Positions 9,909-20,994 of a stretch of DNA of 64,000 nucleotides are shown here, in pieces. The notes under the pieces were generated by a model, which was not told the DNA's origin, made no database searches, and saw only the letters and a program-made list of their open reading frames with translations. The translations under genes and the position numbers were made by a program. How positions within the stretch are numbered: the stretch's first letter is position 1; every line of letters begins with the position of its first letter. This DNA is from Prochlorococcus sp. AG-402-K16 (GTDB lineage: Bacteria > Cyanobacteriota > Cyanobacteriia > PCC-6307 > Cyanobiaceae), in contig QCIH01000006.1 of the NCBI GenBank assembly GCA_003216795.1, positions 28,389 through 92,388 of the forward strand. Direction: 5' to 3'.

Positions 9909-11123
9909 TCAATTAGAATAATCTTTTTTAAGAAACTTTTTAAAAATAGATTTTTTTTGGAATATCCATGAAGATGCAGATTTTAAGCTTTCTGTGATAT
10001 CAGGCAACTTGGAAGCATATATAAGTCTTCTTGCCTCGAAAGCTAATTTCCCAGATAAAGTAACCCCAAGCCCAGAAATTGAAGCTTCGCCTATTCCTAA
10101 GCTAATCATTTCCCCGTTGTCTTGAAATTCAAAGGGTAAAGTATCTTTTCCTTGAATTAAAAGTTCTAAATTATTAGCAAGATGATTTCCTTCCTGCATA
10201 GCGACCTGAGCAGTTATGGGTAAATCCTCCATTCCTTCAATAACTGCAATATCACCAATAGCAAAACAGTTTTTATGGTTTTCTATTTGCAAATTATTAT
10301 TCACTAAAATTCGTCCAAATTTTTTTGTTATTTGATCAGTTTCTAAATAAGACAAATTAGGTTTAACGCCTGCTGTCCAAATAACAATATCTTTATCCAA
10401 GGTAGTTATTCCAACGTCACTAAAAATACTAATCTTAGTTTCTGAGACTTCTTTAACTGTGGAATTCAAAAGAACTTTGATTTTTCTTTTTTCTAATGCC
10501 TTCTCTGCTTGTTCTCTATTAAAAATTTTGTTTTTATTGAGGATTTCATTTGATTTTTCTATTACATTAATTTCAAATTGATCTGTAAATATATCTTTAA
10601 TTTTGCATGCCAACTCGATGCCAGAGGGACCACCTCCAACGATAAATAACTTTTTATGCAAAGTACTATCTTGTAATTTTTTTAAAAAAGAATTTAATTT
10701 ATTTAGATCTTGAGCATCATTAAAAAAATAACAATTTTCATTTACACCTTTTATAAAAAAACTATTTGGAATAGATCCTGTACATATAACAAGATACTGA
10801 TAACCTAATTTTAAATCGTCACTAAATTCAAGAATATTTTCTTTAAAGGAAATTTTGGTTAAAAAATTTCTTAAAAAAGTTATACCAGCATCAGAAAAAA
10901 TATTTGCAAATTTTGGGGTAGCTTCCCAACTTCTTATTTCTTTACTTAAAACTTCGTACATTAAAGGTTTAAATATAAAGTTAGTTTCAGAATCAACCAC
11001 AAGAATCGGTAAAGAAGGATTAAGTTTCTTTAAATTCAAAGCAAATGTCATACCTGCAAAACCTGCCCCAACTATTACTATTGGTTTTTGTATTGATTTC
11101 ATTAGAGAAATATTGTTATGCAT
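9909..11123 (-). CDS. ndbB: type II NADH dehydrogenase
   Basis: IVIVGAGFAGMTFAL FAD motif, LFIVGGGPSGIELAC NAD motif, CFAIGDIA. Confidence 0.88.
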   Translation of the reverse strand: MHNNISLMKSIQKPIVIVGAGFAGMTFALNLKKLNPSLPILVVDSETNFIFKPLMYEVLSKEIRSWEATPKFANIFSDAGITFLRNFLTKISFKENILEFSDDLKLGYQYLVICTGSIPNSFFIKGVNENCYFFNDAQDLNKLNSFLKKLQDSTLHKKLFIVGGGPSGIELACKIKDIFTDQFEINVIEKSNEILNKNKIFNREQAEKALEKRKIKVLLNSTVKEVSETKISIFSDVGITTLDKDIVIWTAGVKPNLSYLETDQITKKFGRILVNNNLQIENHKNCFAIGDIAVIEGMEDLPITAQVAMQEGNHLANNLELLIQGKDTLPFEFQDNGEMISLGIGEASISGLGVTLSGKLAFEARRLIYASKLPDITESLKSASSWIFQKKSIFKKFLKKDYSN

Positions 11124-11194
11124 AAATGTATTATTAAACTATACGAATATTTTTTAAATTGAGCGAAATAAAATTAAACTCATAACCAAACTGA

Positions 11195-11920
11195 ATGATG
11201 ATTGAAAAAATCCAAAAAGATATTCAAACCAACTTGAGGAAATATAATCAAGAGCTAGTAGATTTGAAGCCTCAAGAAGTGCTTACATGGGGTTATGAAA
11301 AGTTTAATAATCAATTGGCTATTACAACAAGTTTTGGTATTCAGTCATCAGTCCTTTTAGATATGGTCAGTAAATTAGGTCTACAAAAAAAAATCAAAGT
11401 ATTTTGGATAGATACAGGTTACCTTCCTCCAGAAACATACCATTACGCTGAAAAGCTTATTGATAATTTATCCTTAGAAGTTGAAGTTCTGCAAAGTGAA
11501 TTATCTCCAGCAAGAATGGAGGCCAAATACGGAAAACTTTGGGAAACAAATAAAGAAAGTGATTTAAATAAGTATCATGAATTGAGAAAGATAAAACCTT
11601 TAGAAAATGGTCTAGAAAAATATGATATTTTCTGCTGGGCAAGCGGTGTTAGATCAAGTCAAACTGAAAATAGAAAAAAAATGAAATTCCTAGACGTAAT
11701 TCGTCAAAGACTCTCTTTAAGGCCTTTATTAAATTGGACAAATAAAGATATTTTTTATTATATGGAAGAGAATAATTTACCTGCCCATCCACTTTTTATC
11801 AAAGGGTATTCTTCAGTAGGAGATTGGCATTCAAGCAGTCCCGATGGTATGGAAACAAAGGGCAGAGATACAAGATTTGGGGGGATTAAACAAGAATGTG
11901 GAATACACACTAATAATTAA
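11195..11920 (+). CDS. cysH: phosphoadenylylsulfate reductase
   Basis: TSFGIQSSVLLDM, IDTGYLPPETY, and C-terminal KQECGIH. Confidence 0.93.
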   Translation: MMIEKIQKDIQTNLRKYNQELVDLKPQEVLTWGYEKFNNQLAITTSFGIQSSVLLDMVSKLGLQKKIKVFWIDTGYLPPETYHYAEKLIDNLSLEVEVLQSELSPARMEAKYGKLWETNKESDLNKYHELRKIKPLENGLEKYDIFCWASGVRSSQTENRKKMKFLDVIRQRLSLRPLLNWTNKDIFYYMEENNLPAHPLFIKGYSSVGDWHSSSPDGMETKGRDTRFGGIKQECGIHTNN

Positions 11921-11935
11921 ATTGATCACAGAACA

Positions 11936-12625
11936 ATGGTCTTAGATATAAATTTTTTATTAGTAGGCAATAGTAGGCTTCATTGGGCAAAATATTCTAA
12001 AAATCAATATAAATTCTTCCATACTAAAAAAGAGCAAAAAGTTCCCGAAAATATAGATTTTGATCAATTAATTTGGGCTTCTGTAGGAAAACTACCAAAT
12101 TTTTTTCTGAAAAAAGAAAATGAAATAAAAACTAAAGATATTCAGTTATCAAATCTTCCTGATTATTTTGGAGTTGATCGAGCTCTTGCCTGTATTGCCG
12201 CTTTAAAAATTATTGAAAACCCTTTCAAAAAAGATTTGCTAATTGCAGATTCTGGGACAATATTATCAATAACAAAATTGAATTCAAATGGATCTATTAT
12301 TGGAGGTCAACTTCTTCCAGGTTTTCAAACACAATTAAAATCAATGGAACAAAATACAAAAAATCTTAAAGTTCCCAAACATTATGAAATTCCTATCAAA
12401 GATTTTTTAATTAATACAGAAGAAGCAATCTTAAAAGGGGTAATCAACTCTCTTACTGGCGTGATTAATAGTTTATTTAACCCCGCAAAGGATATTTTAA
12501 TATTCTGTGGAGGAGACTCTCAATTACTCACAAAATCTCTTAAGACTCAAAAAGAAAATATTATCAATGCTCCTAATTTAGTTATGGAGGGAATGATTAT
12601 TCACCACCTGTCCGTAAAAAATTAG
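11936..12625 (+). CDS. coaX: type III pantothenate kinase
   Basis: N-terminal VGNSRLHWAK, LIADSGT, GGQLLPGFQTQ, FCGGDS. Confidence 0.82.
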   Translation: MVLDINFLLVGNSRLHWAKYSKNQYKFFHTKKEQKVPENIDFDQLIWASVGKLPNFFLKKENEIKTKDIQLSNLPDYFGVDRALACIAALKIIENPFKKDLLIADSGTILSITKLNSNGSIIGGQLLPGFQTQLKSMEQNTKNLKVPKHYEIPIKDFLINTEEAILKGVINSLTGVINSLFNPAKDILIFCGGDSQLLTKSLKTQKENIINAPNLVMEGMIIHHLSVKN

Positions 12626-13089
12626 CTTATCCCTAGGTCTGCAATTATATGATCAGCCATTATTGCTGCTTTTACCTTTAAGTAAATTTTTTCGATATTA
12701 CCATCAGTATCTATCAAAAAAGTATTTCTCATCATTCCCATATACTCTTTTCCCATGAATTTTTTCAGTCCATAGCTATCGTAATCAGAAGAAACTTGGA
12801 AAGGTTCAGGATCAGTTAAAAGAATAAAAGGTAAATTAAATTTTTCTATAAACTTCTGATGAGAGGATGCATTATCTTTGCTAATACCAAGCACAACAAT
12901 ATTATTTTTTTGGAGTAAATCCCAATTCTCTTTAAAATTACATGCTTCTTTAGTACATCCTGGAGTATTATCTTTTGGATAAAAATATAGTATTATTCTT
13001 TTACCTTTAAAATCAGTAAGAGAAACTTCTTTCTCAAAAGAATCTTTTAATTTAAATTCTGGTGCTTTGTCGCCAACCTTAAGAGCCAT
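12622..13089 (-). CDS. bcp: bacterioferritin comigratory protein / peroxiredoxin
   Basis: MALKVGDKAPEFKL...YFYPKDNTPGCTKEA; internal Met preferred over ORF start at 13125. Confidence 0.93.
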   Translation of the reverse strand: MALKVGDKAPEFKLKDSFEKEVSLTDFKGKRIILYFYPKDNTPGCTKEACNFKENWDLLQKNNIVVLGISKDNASSHQKFIEKFNLPFILLTDPEPFQVSSDYDSYGLKKFMGKEYMGMMRNTFLIDTDGNIEKIYLKVKAAIMADHIIADLGIS

Positions 13090-13745
13090 TGAAATTATTA
13101 AATGAGTATGAATATAAAATACCAAAAATTTGGTTTTATGAGATTAAAGGTGTGCAAGATGTTGCAACGATAGAAGAAATTAAAACTGCAAGAAATCTAT
13201 CAAGTTCAAGATCAAAGATTTTTTTAGAAACAAGAGCCTACTTGCGACAATCACTTTCAACACTTTTTGATTTAGACCCCCTAGAAATTCCAATTAATGC
13301 TCATCCTGGAGAACCTCCAAGTTTACCCTCAGGCATGGGAAATATCAGTTTAAGTCATTGTAAAGATGCCATTACCATAGTCTGGCATAAAAGCAAAATA
13401 GGGATTGATATTGAGAGAACAGATAGAGATTTTAACCACATAAAATTTGCGAAAAAATATTTTTTTGATACCAATAAATCAAACCATAATAATTATTTAA
13501 CAAAAAATATGATATTAAATCAATGGTGTGCCGTTGAAGCGGCTATAAAATGGGATCAAGGAACGATAGCTAAAGACATTAAATATTGGCAATTTTTTGA
13601 AAAGCCAAAAGAGTTAATTCATAAGAAGAAAAATATACATTTAAATTATTCACAGATTAACTTCCATAATTGGACTATTGCTTTAGCCTACGAAGAAAAA
13701 ACTTCTTTTAATCCTGAGATTATTTGTTGTTCGAAAAATTTTTAA
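13089..13745 (+). CDS. 4'-phosphopantetheinyl transferase (Sfp-like)
   Basis: NISLSHCKDAI, IGIDIERTDR, WCAVEAAIKW motifs; TTG start inferred. Confidence 0.8.
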   Translation: MKLLNEYEYKIPKIWFYEIKGVQDVATIEEIKTARNLSSSRSKIFLETRAYLRQSLSTLFDLDPLEIPINAHPGEPPSLPSGMGNISLSHCKDAITIVWHKSKIGIDIERTDRDFNHIKFAKKYFFDTNKSNHNNYLTKNMILNQWCAVEAAIKWDQGTIAKDIKYWQFFEKPKELIHKKKNIHLNYSQINFHNWTIALAYEEKTSFNPEIICCSKNF

Positions 13746-15031
13746 TTTTCTTTTCTTCTTAGCAGTTCTTCATATTGAGTTTTTTCCCATCCATTATTAT
13801 TTGGTTCCCATATTTTTAAACCTATTAAAGATTTAGGAAGATATTCTTGTATGACCCAATTACCTGGATAATTATGAGGATTAACATAACTATTAGAATT
13901 ATTTTTTAAATGAAGTGGAACATCAAAAGCATTGGCAGATTTGATTGTTTCAATTGCTTTAAAAATACTTTTCGTACTATTACTTTTTGGAGAAATAGCT
14001 AAATATAAAGAAGCCTGCGTTAAAAAATATAATCCTTCTGGAAAACCAACTCTATCAAAAGCATCACAACAGGATTGTACAACTACTATGGCATTAGGAT
14101 CAGCTATTCCAATATCTTCACTGGCAGATATAAGGAGTCTTCTAAAAATAAAATTAGGATCTTCACCAGCCTCCAGCATATTCGCAAGCCAGAATAAAGT
14201 TGCATCTGGATCAGAACCTCTTATGGACTTGATAAAGGCACTTATTACATCGTAATGATTTTGACCATTTTTATCATAAACAATATTTTTCTTTTGTAAT
14301 GCGTCCTCTGCTATTGAGAGATTTATATTAATTTCTTTAGCATCATTTTCAGCAGTTGTTTCTATGGCCATCTCTAGCGCATTGATTAATATCCTTGCAT
14401 CTCCGCCAGAAAATTTAATTAAATGACTTATAGCATCTTGTGTTAAATAAACCTTTTTTGAATCTTTTTGTTTTGAATAGTAAGTAATGACTTTTTGTAT
14501 TATTTTTTGCAAATCATTCTCTGCCAAAGGAAGTAATGTAAAAATACGAGACCTGCTAACAAGCGCTTTATTAACTGCAAAGAGAGGGTTTTCAGTTGTA
14601 GCACCAATAAAAGTTATAGTTCCATTTTCTATTGAAGGTAATAAAGCATCTTGCTGAACTGATGTAAATCTATGAAGCTCATCGATAAATAAAATTGTTT
14701 TTCTTTTTGAATTTATTAATCTAACTTTTGCATTAGCGATTTCATTTCTTAATTCTTTAACACTTGATAATACTGCATTTAACTTAATTAATTTTGACCG
14801 CGTATTAAAAGAAATAATTTCAATTAGAGTAGTTTTTCCAACACCCGGAGGGCCAGAAAAAATAAAATTACTAATCTTATCGTTTAATATTGCACTTCTT
14901 AAAAGCGAATTCTCATTCAGGATTGGTTGTTGACCAAAAAAATCTTCCAAATTCTTTGGTCTTAATTTATCTGCCAAAGGTGCATTGTTTTCTATTTGAG
15001 AATAATTAGTAAATAAATTTTCTGAATCCAT
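13742..15031 (-). CDS. rarA: replication-associated recombination protein A (RarA/MgsA) AAA ATPase
   Basis: GPPGVGKTTL, LFIDELHRF, ATTENP, SRSRIFTL. Confidence 0.93.
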   Translation of the reverse strand: MDSENLFTNYSQIENNAPLADKLRPKNLEDFFGQQPILNENSLLRSAILNDKISNFIFSGPPGVGKTTLIEIISFNTRSKLIKLNAVLSSVKELRNEIANAKVRLINSKRKTILFIDELHRFTSVQQDALLPSIENGTITFIGATTENPLFAVNKALVSRSRIFTLLPLAENDLQKIIQKVITYYSKQKDSKKVYLTQDAISHLIKFSGGDARILINALEMAIETTAENDAKEININLSIAEDALQKKNIVYDKNGQNHYDVISAFIKSIRGSDPDATLFWLANMLEAGEDPNFIFRRLLISASEDIGIADPNAIVVVQSCCDAFDRVGFPEGLYFLTQASLYLAISPKSNSTKSIFKAIETIKSANAFDVPLHLKNNSNSYVNPHNYPGNWVIQEYLPKSLIGLKIWEPNNNGWEKTQYEELLRRKEN

Positions 15032-15064
15032 ATTAATTAAATCAAAAAATCATTACTTTCAATT

Positions 15065-16702
15065 CTATGTAATTACTGTAGGAGTTTCCATTTGAGTAAG
15101 TTTTGAAATGTTCAATAAAGCATCTAAATCATCTATTAGAGGTTTCAAAGCGATCTGAGGATTTAACGAAAGATTCTGTTGAGGATCAAAAAATTTCTCA
15201 AAGTAAAGTCTTAATGTTGCACCCTTAGTACCAGTTCCAGAAAGACGCACAATTACTCGAGAATTATCATCAAGGACCAATCTTAAACCTTGATTTTCAC
15301 TTATAGAATTATCAACGGGATCTAAATATGAAAAGTTATCTGCAACTTTAACTAAATGGCCAGCAAAACTATTTCCTTTTAAATTTTCGAGCATAGAAGT
15401 TAGATTACCAAAGATTTGATTAGCAATATTTGAGGGAATTGCCTCATAATCATGTCTTGAATAATAATTCCTACCAAATTGCTTCCAATGATTCTGCATC
15501 AAATCACTTACTGAACATTTTTTCTCAGCTAAAACTTGTAACCAATACAAAACTGCCCATAGTCCATCTTTCTCTCTCACATGATTACTACCTGTCCCGA
15601 AACTTTCTTCTCCACATAAAGTAATTAAATTAGAATCTAAAAGATTTCCAAAAAACTTCCAGCCAGTAGGTGTCTCAAAACAAGGTATATTTAATGCTCG
15701 AGCTACATTATCAACAGCTGAGCTGGTTGGCATGGATCGTGCCACACCTGTAATACCATCTTTATAACCAGGGACACATTTTGTGTTAGCAGTGATAACT
15801 GCAAGGCTATCACTAGGATTTACAAAACATCCACTTCCTAAAATCATATTCCTATCTCCATCTCCATCGCAGGCAGCACCAAAACTATAAGATTTTTTAT
15901 TCAGTAACAAATCAGCCAAGTGGGATGCGTAAGTAAGATTAGGATCAGGATGTAAACCTCCAAAATCTTTTAACGGGTTACCATTCATTACAGAATCAGG
16001 TGCAAGACCCATTTTTTCGACAAAAATATTTTTTGCATAAGGGCCCGTAACCGCATTCATTGCATCAAAGATTAACGAAAAGTCTTTTTTTAAAAAATCA
16101 CTAATTTGATCAAAGTCAAAAATTTTCTCCATCAAATTAGAATAATCTGTTAATCCATCAATAATTTCTAAGGTAGTTTCATCGTAAGGATAAGTTCCAT
16201 ATTCACTAAAATCTGGTAGTTGAATTTTACAAATTTTATAACTAGTTAGTAATTGTGAAGCCTTGAAAATTTTATTAGTAATTATCTCAGGGGCTGGGCC
16301 ACCATTAGAGATATTCAATTTCACTCCAAAGTCTCCATCAATACCACCAGGATTATGGCTTGCAGAAAGAATAATTCCACCAATAGCTTTTTCTTTTCTA
16401 ATTAAATGTGATGTCGCAGGAGTAGATAATAAACCGTATTTTGGAACAATAACCTTTTGAACTTTATGAGCAATGCATATTTGGACAATTTTTTCTATTG
16501 CTTCAATATTGCCATATCTGCCATCACCACCAACAACTAATGTTGAACCTTTTAAATCTTCTAATGATTGTAAGATTGCCTCAATAAAAACTTCTAGATA
16601 ATGTTCTTCCTGAAACTTTAAAGTACTTTTTCTTAATCCAGATGTACCTGGTTTTTGATCTAGAAAAGGAGAATTGATATCAATTACACTAACTTGATTC
16701 AT
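15065..16702 (-). CDS. pgm: phosphoglucomutase
   Basis: LSASHNPGG, DGDGDRNMILG, GEESFGTGSNH, RLSGTGTKGATLR. Confidence 0.95.
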   Translation of the reverse strand: MNQVSVIDINSPFLDQKPGTSGLRKSTLKFQEEHYLEVFIEAILQSLEDLKGSTLVVGGDGRYGNIEAIEKIVQICIAHKVQKVIVPKYGLLSTPATSHLIRKEKAIGGIILSASHNPGGIDGDFGVKLNISNGGPAPEIITNKIFKASQLLTSYKICKIQLPDFSEYGTYPYDETTLEIIDGLTDYSNLMEKIFDFDQISDFLKKDFSLIFDAMNAVTGPYAKNIFVEKMGLAPDSVMNGNPLKDFGGLHPDPNLTYASHLADLLLNKKSYSFGAACDGDGDRNMILGSGCFVNPSDSLAVITANTKCVPGYKDGITGVARSMPTSSAVDNVARALNIPCFETPTGWKFFGNLLDSNLITLCGEESFGTGSNHVREKDGLWAVLYWLQVLAEKKCSVSDLMQNHWKQFGRNYYSRHDYEAIPSNIANQIFGNLTSMLENLKGNSFAGHLVKVADNFSYLDPVDNSISENQGLRLVLDDNSRVIVRLSGTGTKGATLRLYFEKFFDPQQNLSLNPQIALKPLIDDLDALLNISKLTQMETPTVIT

Positions 16703-16734
16703 ATTTTTAAGAAACTTCCAAAAATCTAACTAAA

Positions 16735-16905
16735 TTAATGAGGCATTTCGGAAGTTCTTAACATAGCGATAAACCATAATGAAGAAATTAATAATGCACT
16801 AAGAATTCCATAGTTAACACCAAATTTAGAAATTGTAATTGGAACTATTAGAGGAAACGTTAGTGCCCCAAACAATGGAGTAAAAGCTACAATTTTTTTC
16901 AGCAT
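16735..16905 (-). CDS. small membrane protein (56 aa)
   Basis: Hand-translated: MLKKIVAFTPLFGALTFPLIVPITISKFGVNYGILSALLISSLWFIAMLRTSEMPH*. Confidence 0.65.
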   Translation of the reverse strand: MLKKIVAFTPLFGALTFPLIVPITISKFGVNYGILSALLISSLWFIAMLRTSEMPH

Positions 16906-16917
16906 TAATTTAATTTA

Positions 16918-18018
16918 TTAAAACCATTCAGTCTCAGCATTATCTTTTTCATTAGTATCGTCAAGTGGTGTAGATCTATCAAATTTTATTGATATACTTT
17001 TTTCTTGCTCACCAGATACATCAACAGCTTTAATATCATATTTTTGAGTCCCGTCTCTAAATGGAACTTGGATCCTAAAAGTACCATCTGCAGCAAGAGG
17101 TACATCTTCTCCACCTATTGTCAGTTTTGCAGAAGGCTCTGTAGCTCCATAAACAATTAATTCAGCATCAGCAACGAGCCAAAAAGATCTATTTTTAACA
17201 ATTCCGCTTCCAGAATCATTTAAACCTGATGACCATTTACCAGCACCTGAGTCTGTGAGATTATCATTGAGATTTGTTGCATTTACGTTTTCCATAAACT
17301 CTTCAGAACCAACTTTTCTTCTGAGAGGAATGTTAGTTGCTGCTTGGTATAACCTTTCATGCATACCATTTTGTTCTGAAACAACAGGATTAGAAATATC
17401 TGGGATTGACTCAGAAGTGGAATCTAAATTAAAAGGTACAAATTTATCAAGAATTTGCTCAGAAGGATGAGACCCAGGAACATGGCTTATCGAAGAAAAT
17501 GCCAATGACATCCAGTTAAAACCATATTTGTAACCTAATTCAACTTTATAGTCTCTATCTGCAAGTGGGATTGGTAAGTACCACTCAGTACTGTAACTAT
17601 CAACTGCTATCTCTCTGAGTGTTCCTTGATTTAAGTTGCTTCCTTCAGAACCAGATGCATCAAATAATCGTAAACATAATTTATTTGCTCCCAAAGATTG
17701 GGCTTTTTCTCTATCTGCATCAGAAATTTGCCAAAAAACATAAGCCCAATCTGGATCTCGGGGTAAGAAAACTACATTTGTTTTAACTTCTTCACTAGTG
17801 TTGAATGCATTGGACTCAGAAATTTCTTCGGGCTTTGACTCAGGAGATGTCGTATATGTCTTTTTTGTAGATTTTTCTTGATATTTAAGTATTAAATCAA
17901 CTAAAACAGCTTTTGTTTTGCGACTGTAAAGCGGGACCGATAATTTACTTGCTTCTTGACGTAATTGTCTGAGGGTTAGTGAGAGTAATTGATCTTTATT
18001 CATGATCCCATCAGCCAC
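16918..18018 (-). CDS. DUF4912 protein with SAP/Rho-N-like N-terminus
   Basis: MNKDQLLSLTLRQLRQEASKLSVPLYSRKTKAVLVDLIL, then LPRDPDWAYVFWQISDADREKA... Confidence 0.75.
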   Translation of the reverse strand: MADGIMNKDQLLSLTLRQLRQEASKLSVPLYSRKTKAVLVDLILKYQEKSTKKTYTTSPESKPEEISESNAFNTSEEVKTNVVFLPRDPDWAYVFWQISDADREKAQSLGANKLCLRLFDASGSEGSNLNQGTLREIAVDSYSTEWYLPIPLADRDYKVELGYKYGFNWMSLAFSSISHVPGSHPSEQILDKFVPFNLDSTSESIPDISNPVVSEQNGMHERLYQAATNIPLRRKVGSEEFMENVNATNLNDNLTDSGAGKWSSGLNDSGSGIVKNRSFWLVADAELIVYGATEPSAKLTIGGEDVPLAADGTFRIQVPFRDGTQKYDIKAVDVSGEQEKSISIKFDRSTPLDDTNEKDNAETEWF

Positions 18019-18291
18019 TTTAAATTCTCCGTTTTTGTTTGGGATCAGTATGTTCTTTTTTTTTAGGAATTGTGTGTCTTTTTGGGCTGTCGTCAGGATC
18101 CTCTGACTACTAAAAAATTCTCAAAATTAACATTTCTCTTCAAAACAATTGGTATCAGTGAAATTAATTAATTTTCAGATCTTTTTGAAATGTAAATTAA
18201 TTTTCTTTTTTTTTAAATTTTATTACCTAAATTTGTTAACGACTCAACAAAAATATATTTTTTCTTCGGGATCAGTTAAATAAAAGAGAAT

Positions 18292-18645
18292 TCAGCGTTG
18301 TTCAACTAAAAGTACTAAATCATCTATCTCTAAATCCTCAATACTTTTACCTATTTTTTTTGAAAAAGTACTTAATTTTTTCGAAGTTGATTCTAACTGC
18401 TCATAAAAAAGATCACTAAATTTTTTATCATCAAATTTTTTGGATTGGTTATCACACCATTCTCTCAGGAGGTTTTTATTTTGATATTCCAAACTATTAT
18501 CTAAATTGATAATTTTTAAAATCTGAAGGCAATGAGCAAGTATTCTTAAATGATGTTTCTGCATTATTGGTAGATCAAGATTATCAATTTCCTGAATAGT
18601 TTCTATGTTTAATGGATTAGACAAGGGATCAAGATGATTAGACAT
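18292..18645 (-). CDS. conserved hypothetical, divergent from suf operon
   Basis: 117-aa ORF immediately upstream and divergent to sufB. Confidence 0.65.
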   Translation of the reverse strand: MSNHLDPLSNPLNIETIQEIDNLDLPIMQKHHLRILAHCLQILKIINLDNSLEYQNKNLLREWCDNQSKKFDDKKFSDLFYEQLESTSKKLSTFSKKIGKSIEDLEIDDLVLLVEQR

Positions 18646-18740
18646 TAATTTTTAGTTTTAATAAAGGGAAAAAACTCAATATTGGGGATATCTTTCGTTA
18701 AAGTATATAAAGCTAATTGTAATAAGTTATTTTTGATAAC

Positions 18741-20183
18741 ATGGTCAACGAAAATTTAGTTAAAGATGTAGTAAAAGAGCCTTACAAATATGGTTTCGTT
18801 ACTGATATTGAAACTGAAAAAATAGAAAAGGGATTAAATGAAGATATCATAAAATTAATTTCACAGAAAAAAGAAGAGCCAAAATTTCTTCTTGATTTTA
18901 GATTAAAAGCCTTTAAAAAATGGCAAAAAATGAAAGAGCCTGATTGGGCAGCATTAGGATATAAAAAAATTGATTATCAAGATATTATTTATTACTCTGC
19001 TCCTAAGCAAAAAGAGAAAATTTCTAGCTTAGATGAAGTTGATCCCAAACTTCTTGAGACTTTTGACAAGTTAGGAATACCCCTCACTGAGCAAAAAAAG
19101 CTCACAAATGTAGCAGTAGATGCTGTCTTTGATAGTGTTTCCATAGCCACAACTTTTAGAGAAGAACTTGCTGAACATGGAGTTATATTTTGCTCAATTA
19201 GTGAAGCAGTAAAAAATCACGCTGATTTGATTGAAAAATATTTAGGTACAGTAGTTCCAGCTAGTGATAATTATTTTGCAGCACTAAATTCTGCAGTTTT
19301 TAGTGATGGTTCTTTTGTTTATATTCCAAAAGGTGTTACCTGCCCTATGGATCTATCTTCCTACTTCAGAATTAATAGTGGGGATTCAGGACAATTCGAA
19401 AGAACACTTATCATTGCTGAAGAATCAAGTTCTGTAAGTTATCTAGAAGGTTGTACAGCTCCAATGTTTGATACAAATACCCTACATGCAGCAGTTGTAG
19501 AGCTTATAGCATTAGACGACGCCTCAATAAAATATTCAACAGTGCAAAATTGGTATGCTGGTGATGAAGAAGGTATTGGCGGAATTTTTAATTTTGTCAC
19601 CAAGAGAGGAAAATGTTTAGGTAAGAGAAGTAAAATTAGCTGGTCTCAAGTTGAAACAGGGTCTGCAATTACATGGAAATATCCTAGCTGTCTTCTTTTA
19701 GGGGAAGAATCTGTAGGAGAATTTTATTCAGTGGCTCTCACCAATAATCTTCAGCAAGCAGATACCGGCACAAAAATGATCCATATAGGTCCTAAAACCA
19801 AATCAACTATTGTTAGCAAAGGTATTAGTGCAGGTAACTCAAAAAATAGCTACAGAGGTCTTGTCAAAATGGGAACAAAAGCTACAGGATCAAGAAATTA
19901 CAGTCAATGTGATTCAATGTTAATAGGGGATCAAGCTTCTGCAAATACATTCCCTTACATCAAATCTCAACAACCCAATTCTGAAATTGAGCATGAAGCA
20001 AGCACATGTAGAATCTCAGAAGACCAACTTTTTTATCTCCAAAGCAGAGGTATAGACTTTGAAGAGGCAGTATCTATGATGGTCAGCGGTTTTTGCAGAG
20101 ATGTATTTAATCAATTACCTATGGAATTTGCTGCTGAAGCAGATAAGTTACTGGCACTTAAACTAGAAGGATCAGTAGGTTAA
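18741..20183 (+). CDS. sufB: Fe-S cluster assembly protein SufB
   Basis: [38 protein letters not shown] and operon order. Confidence 0.97.
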   Translation: MVNENLVKDVVKEPYKYGFVTDIETEKIEKGLNEDIIKLISQKKEEPKFLLDFRLKAFKKWQKMKEPDWAALGYKKIDYQDIIYYSAPKQKEKISSLDEVDPKLLETFDKLGIPLTEQKKLTNVAVDAVFDSVSIATTFREELAEHGVIFCSISEAVKNHADLIEKYLGTVVPASDNYFAALNSAVFSDGSFVYIPKGVTCPMDLSSYFRINSGDSGQFERTLIIAEESSSVSYLEGCTAPMFDTNTLHAAVVELIALDDASIKYSTVQNWYAGDEEGIGGIFNFVTKRGKCLGKRSKISWSQVETGSAITWKYPSCLLLGEESVGEFYSVALTNNLQQADTGTKMIHIGPKTKSTIVSKGISAGNSKNSYRGLVKMGTKATGSRNYSQCDSMLIGDQASANTFPYIKSQQPNSEIEHEASTCRISEDQLFYLQSRGIDFEEAVSMMVSGFCRDVFNQLPMEFAAEADKLLALKLEGSVG

Positions 20184-20204
20184 TTAATCAATTTCTAAAC
20201 TGAT

Positions 20205-20990
20205 ATGCAAAGTAAAATGAAAGAATCAGATCCAATTTTAGAAGTTGAAAATCTCTCTGCATCTACTGATAATCTTCCAATTTTAAAAGGGGTTTCACTT
20301 ACTGTCTATCCGGGAGAAATCCATGCCATCATGGGAAGAAATGGATGTGGCAAAAGTACTCTTTCGAAAATCATTGCAGGACATCCCTCTTATAACATTA
20401 CAAATGGCGACATAAAATTTTTAGGTGAAAACATCAACTCTTTAGAACCTGAAGAGAGATCTCAATCAGGAATTTTTCTTGGTTTCCAATATCCAATTGA
20501 GATTCCAGGTGTAAGTAATCTTGAATTTCTTAGAGTTTCAACTAATGCTAGAAGGAAATTCCTCAACAAAGAAGAATTGGATACTTTTGATTTTGAAGAA
20601 TTAGTTAAAGAAAAGTTAGATATTGTGAAAATGGATCACGCATTCCTATCAAGGAGTGTAAATCAAGGCTTTTCCGGAGGTGAAAAAAAAAGAAATGAGA
20701 TTCTGCAAATGGCATTACTTGAGCCCAAGATAGCAATATTAGATGAGACCGATTCTGGTCTAGATATCGATGCTCTAAGGATAGTGGCATCAGGAATTAA
20801 AAAAATATCTAATGCACAAACTGGAATTATACTTATTACCCACTATCAAAGATTATTAGATGAAATTAAACCAAATTATGTCCATGTTATGTCAGACGGG
20901 CAAATCATAAAAACTGGTGAGAGTGATCTTGCTTTAGAGCTTGAGGAAAAAGGATATGAATGGACTGATAACTTTATAAAAGAGACCTAA
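20205..20990 (+). CDS. sufC: Fe-S cluster assembly ATPase SufC
   Basis: [43 protein letters not shown]. Confidence 0.97.
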   Translation: MQSKMKESDPILEVENLSASTDNLPILKGVSLTVYPGEIHAIMGRNGCGKSTLSKIIAGHPSYNITNGDIKFLGENINSLEPEERSQSGIFLGFQYPIEIPGVSNLEFLRVSTNARRKFLNKEELDTFDFEELVKEKLDIVKMDHAFLSRSVNQGFSGGEKKRNEILQMALLEPKIAILDETDSGLDIDALRIVASGIKKISNAQTGIILITHYQRLLDEIKPNYVHVMSDGQIIKTGESDLALELEEKGYEWTDNFIKET

Positions 20991-20994
20991 ACAA

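Noticed and set aside
18019-18291. Long leader with small hairpin (gtcaggatcctctgac) between the DUF4912 gene and 18292
   Set aside because: Only a short weak stem; nothing beyond an AT-rich intergenic region could be supported.
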